NCBI GenBank assembly: GCA_038245795.1
Contig: JBBRSC010000086.1
Span: forward strand, 1-11,985
DNA from: JBBRSC01 sp038245795
GTDB taxonomy: Bacteria > Actinomycetota > Acidimicrobiia > Acidimicrobiales > Microtrichaceae
DNA length: 11,985 bases
Direction: 5' to 3'
Made by a program: the position numbers and the translations under genes. The number at the start of each line of letters is the position of its first letter. Positions within the stretch are counted from its first letter, which is position 1. Below, one piece after another: positions 7,096 to 11,985 of the stretch. The notes below the pieces were generated by a model. That model was given only the letters and a program-made list of their open reading frames with translations. It was not told the DNA's origin and did no database searches.

Positions 7096-8111
7096 TGCGA
7101 CTGAGCAGCGCCCTGTTGCTGAGCAGCAGCTCGGGCCGCCGCGCCCTGAGCCGCCGTCGCTCGATCGGCCGCCGTTGCCGTGGCGCTGAACGCCGGGTTC
7201 GGCGAGGTTGGCGCCGAGACGCCAGTCGACGGATCGAAGCTTCCGAACCGAGGGTCGATGCTGGCGTTCAGGACGTCGATGGCAACCCGCCGCAACAGGA
7301 TGGTGTCGGACTGGGCGGGCTTGACCGAGTCGCGGAAGGCAGGATCGGAGATGTTCTTGGTGGTGGCACCAAGCGTGCGAAAGAAGATGATGACCTTGCC
7401 GCCGCGCGGCGACTCGAACTCGACGTTCTTGACTTCGGGCGACGCAGGCTTCGACCACGGCGCCTGGAGCTCCTTGGGAATCTCTTCAGGACTCGAGAAA
7501 CAGAACTGGTTGCCCTGCGGGCCGAGCGGGTTGGCGCCGGCACCCGTGAAAGCGTTGGGATCAGTGAGCGAGGCTCCCCCGTCGATGAGCTTCTGGATCG
7601 CCTCCTTCTGGTCCGCAGCTCCGGCGATCCCCTCCACGCATGTCGTCGTCGACTTCAACGTGAGGAACCGTTGTCCCAACGGCGTGTCCCAATGATCGGG
7701 AAGACCCTGAAGCAACTGGTTCTCCGCCGCCGTCAGGCGGGCGATCAGCCGCTGGGTCGGGGTCGGGGTGCCTTTCAACTGCGCGAGTTGCTGCTGAATC
7801 GCTGACTCATCGATCGGGACTTTCCACTGGCCCAATGCTTCGGTGGACAGGCTGCTGGCGAACAACACGCCCAGCGCCCGACGGGCCGGATCTGCATTGA
7901 CGCCGACCTCAGTGGTGGCCGAAGGTGCCTTCGTTGCTCCTTGTGCCGCGCTGTTGTCGAGGTCGGCCTGGATTTCCTTGGCGAACTCCACCACCTGATC
8001 AACGGTGATCTTCTTGCCGTTCACGCTCGCTGCAACATCGTTGCCGAGGGCGTCGCAACCCGACGCCACCAAGCCGAGCGCCGCTACACAGAGAACCACC
8101 AGACGTTTCAC
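7092..8111 (-). CDS. SurA-N-domain-like lipoprotein, putative extracytoplasmic folding factor
   Basis: The 339-residue protein starts with a lipoprotein signal: MKR, a hydrophobic stretch, and a lipobox ending ASGC with Cys19 as the predicted lipidated residue. The mature part opens with DVAASVNGKKITVDQVVEFA, the typical start of SurA/PrsA-type chaperones and of mycobacterial LpqU-neighbourhood-type secreted proteins. A helical region follows (about 40-170). A segment at about 200-270 (SPEEIPKELQAPW, GGKVIIFFRT) occupies the place of a parvulin domain but lacks clear catalytic motifs, so isomerase activity is doubtful. Three cysteines in the mature protein after Cys19 may be structural. The last 40 residues are low-complexity Ala/Gln/Ser/Thr. 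The start is GTG at 8111; no Shine-Dalgarno is seen, but TAACGT lies 7 nt upstream. The gene follows mfd after 91 nt and overlaps mazG by 4 nt. A SurA-like gene between mfd and mazG/eno fits an actinobacterial layout. Confidence 0.82.
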   Translation of the reverse strand: MKRLVVLCVAALGLVASGCDALGNDVAASVNGKKITVDQVVEFAKEIQADLDNSAAQGATKAPSATTEVGVNADPARRALGVLFASSLSTEALGQWKVPIDESAIQQQLAQLKGTPTPTQRLIARLTAAENQLLQGLPDHWDTPLGQRFLTLKSTTTCVEGIAGAADQKEAIQKLIDGGASLTDPNAFTGAGANPLGPQGNQFCFSSPEEIPKELQAPWSKPASPEVKNVEFESPRGGKVIIFFRTLGATTKNISDPAFRDSVKPAQSDTILLRRVAIDVLNASIDPRFGSFDPSTGVSAPTSPNPAFSATATAADRATAAQGAAARAAAQQQGAAQSQ

Positions 8112-8118
8112 TCAGGCG

Positions 8119-8124
8119 ACGTTA
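8119..8124 (-). promoter_or_regulatory. Possible -10 box (TAACGT) of the SurA-like lipoprotein gene
   Basis: TAACGT matches TANNNT and is followed by exactly 7 nt before the GTG at 8111, the geometry expected for a leaderless transcript. It would give the lipoprotein-mazG pair its own promoter after mfd. A convincing -35 box is not visible, so this is tentative. Confidence 0.4.
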
Positions 8125-8132
8125 GAGCGCCG

Positions 8133-8175
8133 TGAACCTCAGGGGCGAGTCACCGCTGCGCACGCCTCAGGTTCA
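8133..8175. repeat. Imperfect inverted repeat between mfd and the lipoprotein gene
   Basis: TGAACCTCAGG (8133-8143) and CCTCAGGTTCA (8165-8175) pair over 11 positions with one central C-C mismatch and a 21-nt loop. It lies 27 nt after the mfd stop and just upstream of the TAACGT box. It could be a weak terminator of mfd, a processing hairpin or an operator. No T-run follows. Confidence 0.35.
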
Positions 8176-8202
8176 GCGAACGCTCGCCGCACCCGTTCAC
8201 GC

Positions 8203-11200
8203 TCAGCTGGTCGACGCGTCCTCGACCGGTACGTACTCCTCGAAGAATGCCAGCAGCTCCGACACCATCTTCAGCCCAGCCGATACCGGCAGCTGGACCT
8301 CCTTGATCTCCGGCTTGACCACCGTGCCTTTGCGGGTCCGCTCCAGCCGCATCTGCCGAGAGGTTCGCAGCGTCAGCGGCGACATCTTGGCCCGCAGCGG
8401 TGGCCCCCCGATGCCGTTCGTCTTGTGCGTCGTGATCTCGTTGACACCGAGACGGAGACACTCCACCCGCAGACGGGCAATCTCCAACAGCGCTGCCGAT
8501 GCTGCCGGAACAGGACCGTACCGATCGATCCATTCGGCCTCGACGTCTGCGACGTCCGCCACGCTGGTCACCTCGGCGAGACGTCGATAGGCATCGAGGC
8601 GCTGGTCCTCCCGCGTCACGTAATCGACGGGGAGATGCGCGTCGATGGGGAGCTCGATCCGGATCTCCGATGGCACGTCCTCCACCACGCCGTTCAATTC
8701 GCCGAGCGCCTCGTTGACCATCTGGCAGTACATGTCGTAGCCAATGGCCGACACGTGGCCGGATTGACCCGTGCCCAGCAGATTGCCGGCGCCGCGGATT
8801 TCGAGATCGCGCATGGCGATCCGGAAGCCAGATCCCAGTTCGGTCGCCTCCCCAATGGTCCGCAGGCGTTCGTAGGCATCCTCTGACAGCGACCGGTCGG
8901 GCGGGAAGAACAGATACGCATAGGCGCGTGACCCTGCTCGTCCGACACGACCGCGCAACTGGTGGAGCTGTCCGAGCCCCAGGAGATCCGCCCGGTCCAC
9001 GACCAATGTATTGACAGTGGGCATGTCGATACCAGATTCGATGATCGTCGTGCATACGAGCACGTCGAATCGACCCTCCCAGAAGTCGAACACCACCTGC
9101 TCAAGGGTGGCTTCGTCCATCTGACCGTGCGCAATCGCAATACGCGCCTCTGGTACCAGTTCGGCGAGGCGCTGCGCACACTGATCGATGTCCTTCACCC
9201 GGTTGTGGACGAAGAAGACCTGGCCCTCACGAAGCAGCTCCCGACGGATCGCCTCACCCACCGCGCGCTCCTCGTACTCGCCGACGTACGTGAGGATCGG
9301 CTGGCGTTCGGCAGGCGGCGTGTTCAACAACGACAGATCACGGATACCGGTCAGGCTCATCTCGAGCGTCCGCGGGATCGGCGTGGCCGTCAGCGTGAGC
9401 ACATCGACGCTGGTCGACATCTCCTTGATCGACTCCTTGTGGCTCACCCCGAAGCGTTGCTCCTCGTCCACCACCAACAACCCCAGGTTCTTGAACTCGA
9501 CATCCTTGCTGAGCAGACGGTGGGTGCCGATGATCACGTCGACCTCCCCCACCTTGAGGGCGGCGAGCACTGACTTGATCTGCGCAGTCGACAGGAACCG
9601 CGACACCACCTCGACCCGAATCGGGTACTCCTCGAATCGCTCGGAGAACGTGGTGAAGTGCTGCTGCGCAAGCAGCGTCGTCGGCACCAGGATGGCGACC
9701 TGTTTGCCGTCCTGGCAGGCCTTGAACGCAGCGCGGATGGCCACCTCGGTCTTACCGAATCCCACATCGCCGCACACCAGGCGATCCATCGGGGTCTCGG
9801 ACTCCATGTCCGACTTCACATCCTCGATCGCCCGCAACTGATCCGGGGTTTCCTGATACTGGAACGAATCCTCCATCTCGCGCTGCCACGTGGTGTCCTC
9901 ACTGAAGTGGAAGCCGCGGGCATGACGACGACGCTGATACAGCACCACCAACTCCTGCGCGATCTTGTTGACCTCGGCCCGAACGGCGGCTTTGGTCCGG
10001 GCGAACTCCGAGCCGCCCATCTTGTTCAAGCGCGGCGTCTCGCCGCCGGAGTACATCCGGATCGCGTCGATCTGATCCGATGGGACGTACAGCTTGTCCT
10101 CACCGCGGTACTCCAGCAGCAGATAGTCGCGCTCCACCCCACCAATGGTCTGTGTGACCATGCCCCCGAACCGTGCGACGCCGTGGGTCTGATGAACGAC
10201 ATAGCTGCCAATGGCCAGATCATCGAAGAACCCCTGCACCGCACGACTGCGGGGGCGGACCTTTCGCCGGGAGCGCTTCCGCTGGGTCAGATCACTTTCG
10301 GCGAGAATCGCCAATCGGACATCAGACAAGATGACGCCCGCCTCGAGTGGCGCGTCCGACACGATGACGCCGCCGTCACCACTCGAGCGCAACGAGCCCG
10401 GCTCGCCTCGTTCGAACACGAATCCATGCGACCGCAACAGCCGATCCAGCCGATCAGCGGACTCGGCGCGCTCCGCAGCTACGACGACCCGATAGCCGGT
10501 CGCGAGAAGACTCCGGAGCTGGCCCACCAGGCGCACGCCGTCGCCAACCGCCGGCAACCATCCCGTCGTCGACACCACCGGGGTGTCCGGCGAGTCGGCG
10601 GTATGCAACATGGTCCAGACCGGGGAGGCACACCGTTCGAGCAGTCGGTCGAGATCAAGGTGCAGCGCCGGGATGGGCCGACCTTCGGCACCCCACGACA
10701 CCGCCAGGGTCGAAGCCAGATCCCGTTCCTCGTCGATGATGTCCGACGCCCGATCCCGCAATCGACGCGGTTCGCAGAGAATGACCTGCGCTTCAGCCGA
10801 CAGCAGATCGACGATGACCTCGTCGCCATCGCAGAGCCACGGCAGCCATGACTCCATACCGTCGAACATCTGGCCGTCGCGGAGCCGCTCCCACTGATCC
10901 CGTCCCCACGTTTCGGTGGCGATCAGAGCCTCCGCCCGAGCGCGGACCTCGTCGGTTCCCATCAACTCGCGGCACGGAAAGATCTCAACCAGGGCCACGT
11001 CGATCGTCGACCGCTGATCGGCCACCGAGAATTCGGTCAGACGATCCACCTCGTCACCCCAGAGGTCGATGCGGACCGGCGTGTCGGCTGTCGAGGGGAA
11101 CACGTCGACGATCGAACCGCGCACGGCCACCTCGCCCCGGTGCTCGACCTGATGCTCGCGCCGGTACCCGGCACCGACCAGCGATCGGACCAGTGCTTCG

Positions 11201-11676
11201 GGGTCGACCTCGACCCCCGAACGGATGACGATCGGTTCCACATCGGCGGCGTGCGGTCCGAGTCGTTGGACGAGTGCTCTCGCTGGAGCAACGATGACCG
11301 CTGGCATGCGATCGGGGTGGCGCAGACGCCACATCACGCGGAGTCGACGACCCATCGTGTCGATCTGCGGACTGACCCGCTCAAACGGCAACGTCTCCCA
11401 CGCCGGGAACATCTCGACTGCGTCCTCGCCGAGCCACGCAATCAGATCAGCCGTCAGGCTGTCGGCTTCGGTCGACGTCGGAACCGCCACCACGATCGGT
11501 CGCCGCCCCGACATCGACACCATCCCGGCGATCGTTGCGGCCCGCGCGTTGTCAGACACCGCCAATGTCGCGGCGCGTCGACCCAGGACCCCGAGCAGCG
11601 CTGGCTCCTCTGCCACCCGACGCTCCAACCCCGCGAGCGGCGCCGGCCCTCCCCTCGCGTCGACCGCGTCGTTCAC
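8203..11676 (-). CDS. mfd: Transcription-repair coupling factor Mfd
   Basis: At 1157 residues this is full length for Mfd, the ATP-driven DNA translocase that removes RNA polymerase stalled at lesions and recruits UvrA. The UvrB-homologous N-terminus shows FPAWETLPFERVSP within the first 120 residues. The RNA-polymerase-interaction domain lies at about 490-560 (SYVVHQTHGVARFGG, then YRGEDKLYVPSDQ). The superfamily 2 translocase module follows: Walker A GFGKT (639-643), DEEQ box (737-740, in VVDEEQRFGV), TATP (763-766) and QLRGRVGRAG (906-915, motif VI). The C-terminal TRCF domain spans about 1000-1110. The start is GTG at 11676, overlapping the pth stop as GTGA, so expression is probably coupled to pth; no separate Shine-Dalgarno is visible. 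The stop is TGA at 8205-8203. All helicase motifs appear intact and no frameshift is seen. Large plus-strand open frames inside it are shadows. Confidence 0.98.
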   Translation of the reverse strand: MNDAVDARGGPAPLAGLERRVAEEPALLGVLGRRAATLAVSDNARAATIAGMVSMSGRRPIVVAVPTSTEADSLTADLIAWLGEDAVEMFPAWETLPFERVSPQIDTMGRRLRVMWRLRHPDRMPAVIVAPARALVQRLGPHAADVEPIVIRSGVEVDPEALVRSLVGAGYRREHQVEHRGEVAVRGSIVDVFPSTADTPVRIDLWGDEVDRLTEFSVADQRSTIDVALVEIFPCRELMGTDEVRARAEALIATETWGRDQWERLRDGQMFDGMESWLPWLCDGDEVIVDLLSAEAQVILCEPRRLRDRASDIIDEERDLASTLAVSWGAEGRPIPALHLDLDRLLERCASPVWTMLHTADSPDTPVVSTTGWLPAVGDGVRLVGQLRSLLATGYRVVVAAERAESADRLDRLLRSHGFVFERGEPGSLRSSGDGGVIVSDAPLEAGVILSDVRLAILAESDLTQRKRSRRKVRPRSRAVQGFFDDLAIGSYVVHQTHGVARFGGMVTQTIGGVERDYLLLEYRGEDKLYVPSDQIDAIRMYSGGETPRLNKMGGSEFARTKAAVRAEVNKIAQELVVLYQRRRHARGFHFSEDTTWQREMEDSFQYQETPDQLRAIEDVKSDMESETPMDRLVCGDVGFGKTEVAIRAAFKACQDGKQVAILVPTTLLAQQHFTTFSERFEEYPIRVEVVSRFLSTAQIKSVLAALKVGEVDVIIGTHRLLSKDVEFKNLGLLVVDEEQRFGVSHKESIKEMSTSVDVLTLTATPIPRTLEMSLTGIRDLSLLNTPPAERQPILTYVGEYEERAVGEAIRRELLREGQVFFVHNRVKDIDQCAQRLAELVPEARIAIAHGQMDEATLEQVVFDFWEGRFDVLVCTTIIESGIDMPTVNTLVVDRADLLGLGQLHQLRGRVGRAGSRAYAYLFFPPDRSLSEDAYERLRTIGEATELGSGFRIAMRDLEIRGAGNLLGTGQSGHVSAIGYDMYCQMVNEALGELNGVVEDVPSEIRIELPIDAHLPVDYVTREDQRLDAYRRLAEVTSVADVADVEAEWIDRYGPVPAASAALLEIARLRVECLRLGVNEITTHKTNGIGGPPLRAKMSPLTLRTSRQMRLERTRKGTVVKPEIKEVQLPVSAGLKMVSELLAFFEEYVPVEDASTS

Positions 11677-11985
11677 GAGATCGGGTTCTGGTTGTAGCGA
11701 CCCATCGCGGCATCGATGCCGTGGTCCAGGATCATCTCGACCGCGTCAGCGGCCTCGTGAATACAGACAGAGATCAGCTCCCGTTGGGCCTTGCCCGGTT
11801 TGTTGAGCACATGATCGACGCCCCGGTTCGAACCGCCCGGAGGTTTGCCGATCCCGATACGAATTCGCACGTAGTCCTGGGTATGAAGATGCGCCGTGAT
11901 GGATCGGAGCCCGTTGTTTCCAGCGAGTCCGCCGCCCAACTTGATCTTCATCCGGCCGGGTTCAAGGTCGAGTTCATCGTGCACG
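11673..11985 (-). CDS. pth: Peptidyl-tRNA hydrolase, C-terminal part (5' end beyond window)
   Basis: The last roughly 104 residues of a Pth-family protein are visible, about half of the usual 185-200. Pth cleaves the ester bond of peptidyl-tRNAs released by drop-off so that the tRNA can be reused. Family motifs are clear: HDELDLEPG with the aspartate that assists the catalytic histidine, GGGLAGNNGLRSI, and VRIRIGIGKPPG, followed by VDHVLNKPGKAQREL. The catalytic histidine and the N-terminal asparagine-containing motifs lie off-window. The usual GHNGL motif reads GNNGL here, with asparagine in place of a common histidine, while the following substrate-binding asparagine is kept. The GTG at 11984 is an internal valine, not the start. 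The stop TGA (11675-11673) overlaps the mfd GTG by 4 nt. Confidence 0.95.
   Translation of the reverse strand, partial: VHDELDLEPGRMKIKLGGGLAGNNGLRSITAHLHTQDYVRIRIGIGKPPGGSNRGVDHVLNKPGKAQRELISVCIHEAADAVEMILDHGIDAAMGRYNQNPIS

Noticed and set aside
9658..10851. 397-codon open frame on the plus strand inside mfd
   Set aside because: It is exactly antisense to intact Mfd domains and its translation is rich in Arg, His and Gln with no recognisable domain, typical of high-GC shadow frames.

Overview
The window is high-GC bacterial DNA. All nine genes I can support lie on the minus strand, so transcription runs from high to low coordinates. Gene content and order (pth, mfd, a SurA-like lipoprotein, mazG, eno, a FtsB/DivIC-type septum protein) match a housekeeping neighbourhood of Actinobacteria; in Mycobacterium tuberculosis mfd, mazG, lpqU, eno and a DivIC-like gene are also consecutive. 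GTG starts, 4-nt stop/start overlaps and TANNNT boxes just upstream of start codons fit this too. An actinobacterium outside the classic Mycobacterium/Streptomyces groups, perhaps Acidimicrobiia, is my best guess, but that is inference.

Layout, in transcription order. The 3' part of pth (11985-11673) overlaps mfd (11676-8203) by a GTGA. A short gap with an imperfect stem-loop follows, then a SurA-N-type lipoprotein (8111-7092). That gene overlaps mazG (7095-5788; methylase-like plus MazG domains) by an ATGA. The 205-nt gap 5787-5583 holds two notable palindromes: a perfect 11-bp hairpin, and a perfect 12-bp inverted repeat with a 49-nt spacer whose proximal arm reaches the eno Shine-Dalgarno. 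Enolase (5582-4296) is followed after 2 nt by the FtsB/DivIC protein (4293-3895). Next come a small double zinc-ribbon protein (3787-3161), a form II CoxL-like molybdenum hydroxylase large subunit (3096-781), and an Eis-like GNAT acetyltransferase (703 to the window edge, 3' end missing).

How the genes relate. Pth recycles peptidyl-tRNA, Mfd couples repair to stalled transcription, the lipoprotein is probably an extracytoplasmic folding factor, MazG cleans the NTP pool, enolase serves glycolysis and FtsB/DivIC serves division. They look like a conserved growth and maintenance cluster rather than a single pathway. The last three genes (zinc ribbon, orphan CoxL-like subunit, Eis-like) look accessory: the CoxL-like protein has neither its FAD nor its 2Fe-2S partner subunit in view.

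I found no mobile element, CRISPR array, rRNA or convincing tRNA, and no clearly new multi-gene system. The most interesting signals are the structured eno leader, the partnerless CoxL-like gene and the zinc-ribbon protein with a substituted metal ligand. The long plus-strand open frames (for example 9658-10851, 2230-3174 and 4266-5162) are antisense shadows of the real genes.
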